64,000 bases of DNA, taken from CAXXOK01 sp964640955. GTDB lineage: Bacteria; Bacillota; Clostridia; Christensenellales; Aristaeellaceae. The stretch is taken from assembly GCA_964640955.1 (NCBI GenBank), contig CAZXJI010000003.1:124001-188000 (forward strand), read 5' to 3'. The translations under genes and the position numbers were made by a program. The notes under the pieces were generated by a model. It searched no databases and was not told the DNA's origin. It saw only the letters and a program-made list of their open reading frames with translations. This document shows, piece after piece, positions 34,190-42,738 of the stretch; positions within the stretch are counted from its first letter, which is position 1; every line of letters begins with the position of its first letter.

Positions 34190-34345
34190 CGGCCGCCCAT
34201 TCGCCCGTCCTCCTTCGCGGAGGGGACCGGTACGCCCCTGCCCGAGCGAAGCGCGTTCTCGCAGATTTAATCCCCCCTGGCTTTGCCAGGGGGGATGCTT
34301 TGTGGCAGGCTTCGCTGCTTTTGGGGGCTACGAATGCTGTCGCGG
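34190..34345. repeat. Compact block of hairpins resembling an interspersed intergenic element
   Basis: It contains a perfect 12-bp stem ATCCCCCCTGGC-TTT-GCCAGGGGGGAT (34270-34296), a smaller stem with TCC/GGA around TTCGC near 34209-34225, and a tail rich in CTTCG/CGAAG. The stem probably ends transcription from one or both of the flanking genes. The overall look is that of the short dispersed palindromic elements seen in some gut Clostridia, but only one copy is present here. Confidence 0.5.
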
Positions 34346-34354
34346 CAGGGCCGG

Positions 34355-35473
34355 TCACTTCATCCGGTAGCGTTCCACGGTTTCCCAGTCCAGCTCCACG
34401 CCCAGGCCGGGCCGGTCGGGAATCGAAACCCAGCCGTCCTGAACGCGGATCGGCTCCGTGATCAGGCTGCGGCTCAGCACGGTTTCCTGTCCGCAGTACT
34501 CCAGGTACAGCGCGTTGGGAAGCGCGGCGATGTATTGCAGCGTCGCGGACATCAGCAAGCCGCTCTTGAAGTTGTGCGGAATAATCGGCACGCCCGCCTT
34601 CGCCGCCAGATCGCGAATCTTTCTGGCAACGGTCAGCCCGCCGCAGCGGCTCATGTCCGGCTGGAGGATGTCGACGCAGCCTTCCCGCACGTAGGCGTCG
34701 AACTCGTCGATGTGGCACAGTTCCTCGCCGGCCGTAACGTTCAGGGCCACCTCGCCGCGCAGACGGGCGAAATCCGCCCTTCTTTCCACCCGGAAGGGCT
34801 CCTCCACCCAGAAAACGCCGTACTCTTCAAACGCGCGGCAGGTGTGGAGCGCCGTTTTGTAATCGTCCCAGCCCATGGCGATATCGATCATCAGCTTTTT
34901 GTCCGGTCCCAGCGCCTTTCTCGCCGCGCGGATCAGCGCGATGTCCTTGTCGGGGTCCTGACCCAGCGAGCCCCAGCCGAACTTGATGCCGCCGTACCCC
35001 TGCGTCATATGGTGGTCGATCAGCCGTTTCACTTCGTCTTCCGTTTCCGGCATCAGAATGCTGATGTAGGCGGGAATCCGGTCCTGAAAGCGCCCGCCCA
35101 GCAGCCTGCACACGGGCACGTGAAGCGACTTGCCCAGAATATCCCACAGCGCCATGTCGATGCCGCTGATCGCGTGCATCACAACGCCGCCGCGCCCCTG
35201 GTAATAGCTGTAGCGGTACATCTTGTTCCACAGGCGTTCGATATCCGTGGGGTCTTCCCCGAGCAGGACGTTTTTCAGGCCCCGGCAGGCGCTGTGGGAA
35301 TCCGGCATTTCGATCGCCGTCCGAACCAGAAACGGCGCGGAATCCACCTCCGCCACGCCCGTGACGCCCTCGTCGGTATGCACCAGAATGATGGCGGAGT
35401 CCTGCGTGCCGTCGCCGATCAGGGCGATTTCCGGCTGTCTGACGACGATGGCTTGGACATCGGTGATTTTCAT
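34355..35473 (-). CDS. Enolase-superfamily sugar-acid dehydratase (galactonate dehydratase-like)
   Basis: A 372-residue member of the mandelate racemase/muconate lactonising enzyme group. After the capping domain, the barrel shows Lys in Gly-Gly-Ile-Lys-Phe-Gly-Trp near 165, Mg ligands Asp in Met-Ile-Asp-Ile-Ala near 198, Glu in Trp-Val-Glu-Glu-Pro near 225 and Glu in Gly-Glu-Glu-Leu near 250, then His in Ile-Pro-His-Asn near 300. It should dehydrate an aldonate to a 2-keto-3-deoxy acid. With a DapA-type aldolase, a dehydrogenase and GH36 alongside, galactonate is a likely substrate, but the family is too diverse for certainty. The start at 35473 is preceded by GAGGGGA; upstream in-frame residues to 35512 lack a site. 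Confidence 0.8.
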   Translation of the reverse strand: MKITDVQAIVVRQPEIALIGDGTQDSAIILVHTDEGVTGVAEVDSAPFLVRTAIEMPDSHSACRGLKNVLLGEDPTDIERLWNKMYRYSYYQGRGGVVMHAISGIDMALWDILGKSLHVPVCRLLGGRFQDRIPAYISILMPETEDEVKRLIDHHMTQGYGGIKFGWGSLGQDPDKDIALIRAARKALGPDKKLMIDIAMGWDDYKTALHTCRAFEEYGVFWVEEPFRVERRADFARLRGEVALNVTAGEELCHIDEFDAYVREGCVDILQPDMSRCGGLTVARKIRDLAAKAGVPIIPHNFKSGLLMSATLQYIAALPNALYLEYCGQETVLSRSLITEPIRVQDGWVSIPDRPGLGVELDWETVERYRMK

Positions 35474-35533
35474 GGCTTGCGTTCCCCTCTTCTTTCCACA
35501 ATTCGTTTGCAAACGCGCTGTCCGCGCGCCGCC

Positions 35534-36568
35534 CTACGCCTCCCAGGGATGCACGACCGCCTTGATGAGGTTTTCCGGATGACGCTTCACCAGGTCGACC
35601 GCCCGCTCCAGTTCCGCCAGCGCGAAGCGGTGGGTCACCATGCCCCCGACGTCGATCACGCCCCGCGCAACCAGATCGATCAGCGGATCCCAGGCCAGTT
35701 CGTTATTGGTGAGCCCGTACACCGTAATCTGGTTCAGGATCATCTCCTTCACCGGAAAGCGGATACTCGCGTCCTCGTCCGGAATGCCGTACAGGACGAC
35801 CCTTCCTCCCTTTTTCACAAGCGTCACCGACGCCTCCACGGTCGCCGGCACGCCCGCCGCGTCGATTGCGAGGTCGGCGCCCCGGCCGGCCGTCTCCTCC
35901 ATGACCCGCCGTTCCAGCGGTTCCCGCGCGACGTTGACCACGACGTCCGCGCCGAAGCGCCGGGCAAACGCGGCCCGCGTTTCGTTGCGCACGGTCATGA
36001 TCACCTTTTTCACGCCGAACGCCTTGGCGGACTGCGCGAACGAAAGGCCCGCGACGCCCGCGCCCTGAACAAGCACGGTGTCGTCCGGCCGGAGCCCGAG
36101 CCGGTAAAGCGATCCGAAGGGGCAGGCCACCGCCTCCAGAATGCCGCCCGCGTCGTTGCCGACCGCCGCCGGAATTTTGCGGATGCAGTTTTCGGGCACG
36201 ACGACGTACTGCGCGTATCCGCCGGGGTACGGCGGAAAACCGATCTCCCCGCCCCCGGCGCACAGGTGCTTGTTCCCCGTCCGGCAATAGACGCACAGGC
36301 CGCACCCGACGGCGGTCTCCACCACGACGCGTTCGCCGGCGGAGGTGCCGCGCACGCCCGCGCCCACGGCCGCGACCTCGCCGCAGATTTCGTGGCCCAG
36401 CACGTGCGGCGGCTCGCCGTGCTTAAACCGGCCGGTGATCACGTGGACGTCCGTCGCGCAGACGCCCGCGCTGAGCACCTTTACCTTGACGCTTCCGGGC
36501 ACGCATTCCGGCTCCGGCAGGTCGCGCAGGGCCAGCCGGTCAACGGCCTCCCATACCATTGCTTTCAT
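35534..36568 (-). CDS. Zinc-dependent medium-chain alcohol/sugar dehydrogenase
   Basis: A 344-residue MDR dehydrogenase with catalytic zinc ligands Cys37, His59 and Glu60 and structural zinc Cys89/92/95/103. The nucleotide-binding loop is Gly-Ala-Gly-Val-Ala-Gly near 170. Its first 29 bases overlap the end of the DapA-like gene, so the two are co-translated. In a non-phosphorylative galactose route it could oxidise the free sugar before the dehydratase acts (inference). It is not closely similar to the GatD-like protein at 10513. Confidence 0.85.
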   Translation of the reverse strand: MKAMVWEAVDRLALRDLPEPECVPGSVKVKVLSAGVCATDVHVITGRFKHGEPPHVLGHEICGEVAAVGAGVRGTSAGERVVVETAVGCGLCVYCRTGNKHLCAGGGEIGFPPYPGGYAQYVVVPENCIRKIPAAVGNDAGGILEAVACPFGSLYRLGLRPDDTVLVQGAGVAGLSFAQSAKAFGVKKVIMTVRNETRAAFARRFGADVVVNVAREPLERRVMEETAGRGADLAIDAAGVPATVEASVTLVKKGGRVVLYGIPDEDASIRFPVKEMILNQITVYGLTNNELAWDPLIDLVARGVIDVGGMVTHRFALAELERAVDLVKRHPENLIKAVVHPWEA

Positions 36569-37463
36569 CGATGAAGCCCTCCCGGCTCAGTTTTGCAAGC
36601 TCGTCCCGAATGGCCCTCCGCGTTTCCGCAATTCTTTCGGAAGCGACCGGCAGCGGGCCGATTTCAAGTCCCCGCGCTTCCGCCGCCAGCTTGTAGCCCG
36701 CGGGGAAGGAAAGCGAATCCGCGATGCGCAACAGCGGCAGCACGGCGTTCTGCTTTTTCCGGGCCTCCGTGATATTCCCCCGCTCCCATTCCCGGTAGAC
36801 CGAGGCGATCCATTCCGGGAGGATGCCCGCCAGCGCCGTCATGCTGCCGGCGCAGCCCGCGGCCAGCGACGGCAGGAGGCAGTCGTCCGTGCCGGTGTAG
36901 ACCCGGAACCGCTCCGGCGTCATCTGCACGGTGTGCGCGATATGCTTCATATTGGCGGAGGAATCCTTAATGCCGATAATGGAATCCACCTGTGCCAGGC
37001 TTTGGATGGTCGAAAGTTCCAATCCGGTCGTAAAGAACGGCACGTGGTACAGAATGATCTTCATGCCGCCCGCTTCCGCCGCGATCCGGGTATAGAAGCG
37101 CAGAATATCCTCCTGCGACTGCGGGTAATAGTAAGGCGGGCAAACGACGCAGGCGTCGTAAGCGCAGCGCGCCGCCGTCTCCACGCCCTGCAGAACCTCG
37201 CGCGCGCCGGCGCCGCACGCCCCGGCGATCAGTCTTTTCCGGCCCGCGTTTTCCTCCGCGACGGTTTGCAGGATGCGGCTTCTTTCCGCCGCCTCGAATT
37301 TGATAAACTCCCCCGTGGACGAGCAGGGAAACAGACCGGCGATATCCTGCCCGCACAGCCAGGCCGTCTGCCGGCGCAGCTCCCCGTAATCCGGCGCGCC
37401 CCGGTCCGTCGTCGGCGTGACCGTGACCGCGAACGCGCCCCCTAAACCTTCGATCCGCTCCAT
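36540..37463 (-). CDS. DapA/N-acetylneuraminate lyase-family aldolase (probable 2-keto-3-deoxy sugar-acid aldolase)
   Basis: A 307-residue Schiff-base aldolase. Lys166 in Gly-Ile-Lys-Asp-Ser-Ser is the catalytic lysine and Tyr139 in Ile-Leu-Tyr-His-Val-Pro the partner tyrosine; Ser-Ser-Thr-Gly-Glu near 48-52 is the substrate carboxylate site. Context with a sugar-acid dehydratase points to cleavage of a 2-keto-3-deoxy-aldonate into pyruvate and an aldehyde rather than lysine biosynthesis. It heads the three-gene minus-strand operon (aldolase, dehydrogenase, dehydratase), with GGGGAGGGG as ribosome binding site. Confidence 0.85.
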   Translation of the reverse strand: MERIEGLGGAFAVTVTPTTDRGAPDYGELRRQTAWLCGQDIAGLFPCSSTGEFIKFEAAERSRILQTVAEENAGRKRLIAGACGAGAREVLQGVETAARCAYDACVVCPPYYYPQSQEDILRFYTRIAAEAGGMKIILYHVPFFTTGLELSTIQSLAQVDSIIGIKDSSANMKHIAHTVQMTPERFRVYTGTDDCLLPSLAAGCAGSMTALAGILPEWIASVYREWERGNITEARKKQNAVLPLLRIADSLSFPAGYKLAAEARGLEIGPLPVASERIAETRRAIRDELAKLSREGFIDESNGMGGR

Positions 37464-37543
37464 GCGGCTGCCCCTCCCCGCCTAATACAATAGAAATACG
37501 CAAGCTCCGGCGGATAATCGAACCGCGCTTGACGTTCGGCGCC

Positions 37544-39448
37544 CTACAGCCCCGGCCTGACCTTCATGATCTCCGAGCCCTCCTCCGGCAGATCGGTGAA
37601 CGCAACGCCCTTCTCCATAAAGGATTTTCCGCTGCGCGTGATTCTATGCTCGCAGTCCTCGAAGGTGATGTCGTACATCGCATCCGCTTTCAGCCCCTGC
37701 AGGAAGATCGTCCGCTCCGGCTCGCCGCCCTTGAGGCGGAAAACAAAAACGTAGGACGTATCGTCTCCGGCCAGGTACTGGTAGGCCTGCCAGCGGTCGC
37801 CCTTCCCGCCCCGTAGCGCCTGTTCCGTGAGGCGGTACATGTCGCCCAGAAGGATGTACTTTTTCGAGATATACTTGAAAAAGTCGACGTAGTGTTTCAG
37901 GCGCGCCCGCCATTCCGGCTTCCAGTTTTTGAACCGGTAGGAGAAGCCGCAGGTGGACAGCAGGCTTGCCCGGAGGTAGAAGTCCAGCTTCGCGGGCGTA
38001 ATGTCCTCCGTGATGGGGTTGAAAATGCCGTTGTGGTCGCTGATGCACTCCGACTGCGTGAACTGGTAGCACAGCGCCGGCGGAATGAAGGACGTCGCGC
38101 CCCAGAAGCACTGGAAATGGTTGTCGACGTAATCGTGGTCGGACATATAGGCGAAGTGCGCGCGGGACAGGATGCCCAGATCGTTGCGCATGCCCCCGCT
38201 GCCGCAGTTTTCTATGAACAGTCCGGGGTACTTGCGGTGGACGTCTCCCAAAAACTGGTAATAGCCCAGGCAATGCCGGTAAAGCCCATCGCCCTCCCCG
38301 TGCCCGTGGGAGGGGTCGTTGCAGCCCAGCTTCGGCGACACGTTAAAGTCGAACTTGATCCATCCGGCTTTGTACTCCGTCACCAGGCGATCGATCACCG
38401 TCATCGCCCATTTGCGCGTCTCCGGGTTCGCCATGCACAGATACCCCAGGGATCGGCCGTCCCTGCGCGCCACAAACTCGGGATGGGTCTTGTTCAGGTT
38501 CGCGATCACGCCGACGCCTTCGATTTCGCACCAGATGCCGAAGGCAATGCCCGCCTCGGTCACGGCTTCGCCCAGGTGGCGGAGCCCGGAAGGAAAATCG
38601 ACCCTGTTTTCGACTTCCCAGTCGCCGCGCTTGCCGAACCAGTTGATCTCCTTATCCGGCATGCCGAACCAGCCCGCGTCCAGCACGAAGTTGGTGATGC
38701 CGGCCTCCGCCGCGTAGCGCGCGTTTTCCACGCACACGTCCTCGCCGATGAAACGGTCTTCGTAGCACCACCAGGTGTTGTAGGTGACCGGCAGGGTGTC
38801 GATCTTCTCCGCGTCCAGAACGCTTCCGTATTGAATAAAGTACTTCCGGGTCCGTCTGCTGGCCTCGTCCAGGCTGTTTTCGGAGCAGGCCAGGTAGACC
38901 GGCGCGCCGACGAACTTCCCTTTCGGCTGGATGTCGCTGAAGAAGCCCTCCTCGTTGATCCCCATGACCGCCCTGCAGGCGCCGCCGTCGTTTTCCAGCT
39001 CGTAGTGCCAGTTGCCGGACCACGCGAGCGCCATGCTGAAGCTTGCGTCTTTGCTTTCCAGGCCGATCCAGGGCGAATACTCCTGCGACGAGCGGCCTTC
39101 CAGCGTGCCGATTTCAAACCGCTGCGGCACGGGGATATCGTGGGGCACAAATTCCTTTCCCCAGCTCGCGCTGAAGTAGTGGAGCGTGCCTTTCACCTGC
39201 TGCGTGCAAAACCCGACGCTCGCCTTGCTGAGCCGCACCGTCTCGGGGGTGTCGTTGCACACCTCCAGCCAGCACCGGGCCGTTTGCAGCGCCTCGTCCT
39301 TTTCCTCGCACAGCCGCGCGCAGACCCCTTCCGTCGGCGCCGCTTCGTATTCCGAATACAGAAGGGAGGCGCGCTTTTCCTGCCGCGCGCGCTTCGCGGT
39401 TCCCCGGAACGTTTGGCCGTCCAGGCATACGACGTAATACAGCTCCAT
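37544..39448 (-). CDS. Alpha-galactosidase, glycoside hydrolase family 36/clan GH-D
   Basis: A 634-residue retaining glycosidase. The N-terminal beta domain is followed by a TIM barrel with Val-Leu-Asp-Ala-Gly-Trp-Phe near 255. The nucleophile is Asp in Gly-Trp-Ile-Lys-Phe-Asp-Phe-Asn near 365; Glu-Asn-Cys-Gly-Ser-Gly-Gly-Met-Arg near 415 and acid/base Asp in Met-Ser-Asp-His-Asp near 435 complete the site. It has no signal peptide and is co-transcribed with the CUT1 importer upstream (10-base gap to the permease, AAGGAGG site), so it hydrolyses imported alpha-galactosides. Divergent GH36 members can have other specificities. Confidence 0.88.
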   Translation of the reverse strand: MELYYVVCLDGQTFRGTAKRARQEKRASLLYSEYEAAPTEGVCARLCEEKDEALQTARCWLEVCNDTPETVRLSKASVGFCTQQVKGTLHYFSASWGKEFVPHDIPVPQRFEIGTLEGRSSQEYSPWIGLESKDASFSMALAWSGNWHYELENDGGACRAVMGINEEGFFSDIQPKGKFVGAPVYLACSENSLDEASRRTRKYFIQYGSVLDAEKIDTLPVTYNTWWCYEDRFIGEDVCVENARYAAEAGITNFVLDAGWFGMPDKEINWFGKRGDWEVENRVDFPSGLRHLGEAVTEAGIAFGIWCEIEGVGVIANLNKTHPEFVARRDGRSLGYLCMANPETRKWAMTVIDRLVTEYKAGWIKFDFNVSPKLGCNDPSHGHGEGDGLYRHCLGYYQFLGDVHRKYPGLFIENCGSGGMRNDLGILSRAHFAYMSDHDYVDNHFQCFWGATSFIPPALCYQFTQSECISDHNGIFNPITEDITPAKLDFYLRASLLSTCGFSYRFKNWKPEWRARLKHYVDFFKYISKKYILLGDMYRLTEQALRGGKGDRWQAYQYLAGDDTSYVFVFRLKGGEPERTIFLQGLKADAMYDITFEDCEHRITRSGKSFMEKGVAFTDLPEEGSEIMKVRPGL

Positions 39449-39458
39449 ACCTGCCTCC

Positions 39459-40283
39459 TTATCCTTTCACCGCGCCGGCGGTCATGCCGGCGACCAGATA
39501 CTTCTGCCCGAAAACGTAGATGACGATAATCGGAAACACGTTGATCAGCATCGCCGTGCACACCAGGTTCCAGGAGCTGACGAACTTGCTGAAATAGTTG
39601 TACATCATCATGACCATACCCCATTTTTTCGAGGAATTCAGGAAGTACAGCGGTATGATGAAATCGTTCCAGCAGCTCAGCAGGTTCAGGATCATCGCCG
39701 TGGACGTCACCGGTTTCAACAGCGGGAAAATGACGGAGAAGAACATGCGGGCGCTTCCGCTTCCGTCGATCAGCGCGGCTTCGTCCAGCGTTCGGGGTAC
39801 CTGCGAAACGAAGCCGTAGTAAATGAACACCGTGAACGGAATGAACTGCGCCGTATACAGCATAATCGCGCCCGTGTAGGTATTGATGATGCCGAAAACC
39901 TGCAGTACCCGCACCGTCATGATGTAGTTGACGGGCGCGACGAGCCCGACCAGAAAAATGATGTAGATGAAATGGTTGAATCTGGAACGGTTCCTGGAAA
40001 GCACGAACGCCGCCAGCGCGGACAGGAAGGTCGACAGCGTCGCGGATACCACGCTCAGATAGGCGCTGTTGAAAAAAGAGCGGAAAAGCTTCTTGTCCGA
40101 GAGCACCTCCACGAAGTTCTCGAAATGGACGGAGGTCGGCAGTTCCAGGCTCATCACGGCCGATTCGTTGACGCTCTTGACCGAGTTGAGGACGATCATC
40201 GCAAGCGGAACCACGACGATCATCACCAGCATCCACATCAGCACGGACAGGCCCAGCTTCAGGCCCCATTTCCGCCTCCTCAT
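39459..40283 (-). CDS. CUT1 ABC sugar permease, MalG type
   Basis: A 274-residue permease with six helices, first at about 12-33, and the EAA loop Leu-Asp-Glu-Ala-Ala-Leu-Ile-Asp-Gly near 165-173. It overlaps the upstream permease by four bases (ATGA) and immediately precedes the alpha-galactosidase. Confidence 0.92.
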   Translation of the reverse strand: MRRRKWGLKLGLSVLMWMLVMIVVVPLAMIVLNSVKSVNESAVMSLELPTSVHFENFVEVLSDKKLFRSFFNSAYLSVVSATLSTFLSALAAFVLSRNRSRFNHFIYIIFLVGLVAPVNYIMTVRVLQVFGIINTYTGAIMLYTAQFIPFTVFIYYGFVSQVPRTLDEAALIDGSGSARMFFSVIFPLLKPVTSTAMILNLLSCWNDFIIPLYFLNSSKKWGMVMMMYNYFSKFVSSWNLVCTAMLINVFPIIVIYVFGQKYLVAGMTAGAVKG

Positions 40284-41155
40284 TCCGTCTCACTCCCTTC
40301 CTTCGAAAACCGTCTGATGACGTTGACGGAGATGACGATGAGGATAAAGAACATCAGCGTGCTGTACGCCGTGCCGTATCCGTAATTGCCGATCGAGAAC
40401 TCGTTGAGCACGACGATCTCCACCACTTCCGACAGCCGTCCCGGGCCGCCGTTGGTCAGGGTGTAGATGACGTCGAACACTTTGAGCCCGGAGATGATAT
40501 TCAACAGCATATTGATGACGATCGACGGCATGATGAACGGAATCGTGATTTTCGCAAACTTCTGCCACGCGTTTCCGCCGTCGATATCGCAGGCTTCATA
40601 CAAATCGGACGGCACGGATTGGAGTCCGGCCAGAAAGATAACCATGTTGAAACCGGAGGCCTTCCATACCTCCACCCCGACGCAGGACCACATCACCAGC
40701 CCGGGCTCGATAATCCACCCGCGCGCCAGCGAACCCGCGCCGATCAGCCGCAAAAACTGGTTGAGCACGCCCGTGTCCGGATGGTAAATTTGCTGAAACA
40801 CGAGCCCGACCACGACGTTGGAAAGGATGATGGGGAGGAAAAACAGGGTGCGCAGCGCGTTGCGTCCGTACACCGCGCGGTTGAGGGCCAGCGCCAGCAA
40901 TAGCCCGATTCCGCCTTTCAGGATCGAAGTCATGAAGGCGAAGAAGATCGTGTTCAGAATCGGCCGAATGTTGGACATGCTTTTGAAAATCTTGCGGTAG
41001 TTGTCCAGGCCGATCCATTTGATGTTTTCGCTGAAGGAGTTCCAGTTGGTGAAAGAAAAAAAGATGCCCAGGATGCTCGGCAGCAAAAACAGGATAAAAA
41101 AAATAGCAAAGGCCGGAACCCAGAACCATTTGCTATAGACTCTGTTGTAATTCAT
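40280..41155 (-). CDS. CUT1 ABC sugar permease, MalF type
   Basis: A 291-residue permease with about six helices and the EAA loop Tyr-Glu-Ala-Cys-Asp-Ile-Asp-Gly-Gly-Asn near 190-200. I place the start at ATG 41155, nine bases after GGAGGAG. The longer frame begins with TTG inside that ribosome binding site. Confidence 0.92.
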   Translation of the reverse strand: MNYNRVYSKWFWVPAFAIFFILFLLPSILGIFFSFTNWNSFSENIKWIGLDNYRKIFKSMSNIRPILNTIFFAFMTSILKGGIGLLLALALNRAVYGRNALRTLFFLPIILSNVVVGLVFQQIYHPDTGVLNQFLRLIGAGSLARGWIIEPGLVMWSCVGVEVWKASGFNMVIFLAGLQSVPSDLYEACDIDGGNAWQKFAKITIPFIMPSIVINMLLNIISGLKVFDVIYTLTNGGPGRLSEVVEIVVLNEFSIGNYGYGTAYSTLMFFILIVISVNVIRRFSKEGSETE

Positions 41156-41223
41156 CGGCTCCTTCTCCTCCAAGTTAATCGATGCCCTCGCTGTACGGCC
41201 CCGGCCGGAAGCCCGTCCACCGC

Positions 41224-41248
41224 CCGCCGGTTTCGTTCAAACCGGCGG
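41224..41248 (-). terminator. Stem-loop between binding protein and permease genes
   Basis: CCGCCGGTTT and AAACCGGCGG form a perfect 10-bp stem with a 5-base loop. No T-run follows on the minus strand, so it is more likely an mRNA-stability or attenuation stem than a terminator. Similar elements follow the binding-protein genes at 20199 and 28833. Confidence 0.75.
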
Positions 41249-41269
41249 ACGACGGCGGTATCGCGGGCG

Positions 41270-42556
41270 TTACTGCGCGGTCGCGTCGAACATCTGCTGA
41301 CGATAGTCGTCGATGTCCTCCAGCACCTGGTGCGCCGTTTCGGAGCCCAGCAGCAGTTCCTGGATGCTGGCGCCGGCGATCTGATCGCTCCAGTAAAGGA
41401 TGGAGGAGCTCAGGTCCTGTCCGGAGCCGCCGGTGGCGTTGGCGACGAAGGTCTGTCCGCCCTTGGTCGGCCGGGCGACGATCTCCGAGAAGGAGGGGTT
41501 CGGCTGCAGGGCGGGGTTGTTGTCGTAATAAGCCTGCAGGTTTTCGGGTTCCGCCAGGAAATCGAAGAACTGCTTCACTTCGTCCAGATGCTCGGAATCC
41601 TTATAAGCCACCCGCATAATCGCGCTCGCGCTGGGGGAGTACATATTGTTGCCCGCGAAGGGCACCGGATACATCTCCCAGTTTTCCGCGCCGCAGTCCG
41701 GGTAGTTCTCCACCAGCTCGGTCTGCCAGGATTCGTACGCGAGGAACCCGGCGTACTTGCCGCTCGCCATCGCCTCGTAGGCGGAATCCCAGGAGTTGGA
41801 CATGCAGTTCTCGCCGAAATAGCCGGAATCATACGCCTTCTTCATGTCTTCGAGGTACGCTTCCAGCTCCGGAATATCGGCCAGCTTGACCTTGTTGTTG
41901 TTCAGGTCGCCGTACAGGTCGCCGTCGTAGTTCTTGCAGGCCAGCGGGCCGCACTGGCTCAGCATGGCCGCCCAGTGCCAAAGCTCCTTCCCCGTTTCGT
42001 ACAGGGGGGTGATGCCGTTGGCCATCAGGGTCTGGCAAACCTGGTCGAATTCCTCGTAGTTCGTCGGAACCGAGAGGTTGTATTTCGCATAGATTTCAGG
42101 ATTGTACAAAATGGCGTAGCCGTCCACGCACCAGGTCATAAAGCCCATCGTCTTGCCGTCGATCTTGGTGATCTCCTTGGCGTAGTCCGCATAGCGGCTA
42201 ACCCATTCTTCGTTGGAAAGATCCGCAAAATACTTTTCGGGCTTGAACCCTGCCGCCGATACGCCGGAACCCGTCATGAAGATGTCCGGCACTTCGCCGG
42301 TGCTCAGCTTCGTCTGGATCACGTTCGTATACTGGTCGTCCGGGATCACCTGCAGATCGATCTGGATGCCGGTTTCATCCATGAATTTCTGGATCAGTTC
42401 GTCGTCGATGTTACTGTTGCGGTTGACCCACGTCCTGGACGCCGCGAAGGTCAGCGTAACGTCGGACGCGAGAGCGGCGCAGGGCGACAGCAGCGCAACT
42501 GTCATCACTACGGCCAGCGCCGCGCAAACCGCTTTTCCAATTCTCTTCGCTTTCAT
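41270..42556 (-). CDS. Extracellular solute-binding protein of a CUT1 sugar ABC importer
   Basis: A 428-residue family 1 binding protein. A Sec signal peptide ends with Ala-Ala-Leu-Ala-Ser near residue 31; Cys11 and Cys26 in the signal do not sit in a good lipobox. Asp-Ile-Phe-Met-Thr-Gly near 90 and Met-Ala-Ser-Gly-Lys-Tyr-Ala-Gly near 260 are typical ligand-cleft motifs. It delivers sugar to the permeases at 40280 and 39459 and is divergent from the YesM/YesN pair that probably controls it. AGGAGGG precedes the ATG. Confidence 0.92.
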   Translation of the reverse strand: MKAKRIGKAVCAALAVVMTVALLSPCAALASDVTLTFAASRTWVNRNSNIDDELIQKFMDETGIQIDLQVIPDDQYTNVIQTKLSTGEVPDIFMTGSGVSAAGFKPEKYFADLSNEEWVSRYADYAKEITKIDGKTMGFMTWCVDGYAILYNPEIYAKYNLSVPTNYEEFDQVCQTLMANGITPLYETGKELWHWAAMLSQCGPLACKNYDGDLYGDLNNNKVKLADIPELEAYLEDMKKAYDSGYFGENCMSNSWDSAYEAMASGKYAGFLAYESWQTELVENYPDCGAENWEMYPVPFAGNNMYSPSASAIMRVAYKDSEHLDEVKQFFDFLAEPENLQAYYDNNPALQPNPSFSEIVARPTKGGQTFVANATGGSGQDLSSSILYWSDQIAGASIQELLLGSETAHQVLEDIDDYRQQMFDATAQ

Positions 42557-42602
42557 CGGTGGTTCCCTCCTATTTTCTTTTCCCTTTTCAGGTGATGGCC
42601 TC

Positions 42603-42631
42603 AGTGTAGCAGAAAGCTACCGGAAGCTAAA
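42603..42631 (-). promoter_or_regulatory. Candidate promoter of the alpha-galactoside import operon
   Basis: Minus strand: extended -10 TGC-TACACT (box at 42608-42603) with TTTAGC (42631-42626) 17 bp upstream as a weak -35. A weak -35 suits an activator-dependent promoter under the neighbouring AraC-type response regulator. Confidence 0.5.
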
Positions 42632-42738
42632 TGCAGAATCTGCGCCTGTTTCCGTACAGAAAACTGAACAGTTGCAAAACGGCGGGAAAGCTGCAATAAT
42701 TGATACGAATTCTCTTTTCAGAAAGCGAACCGCATACC

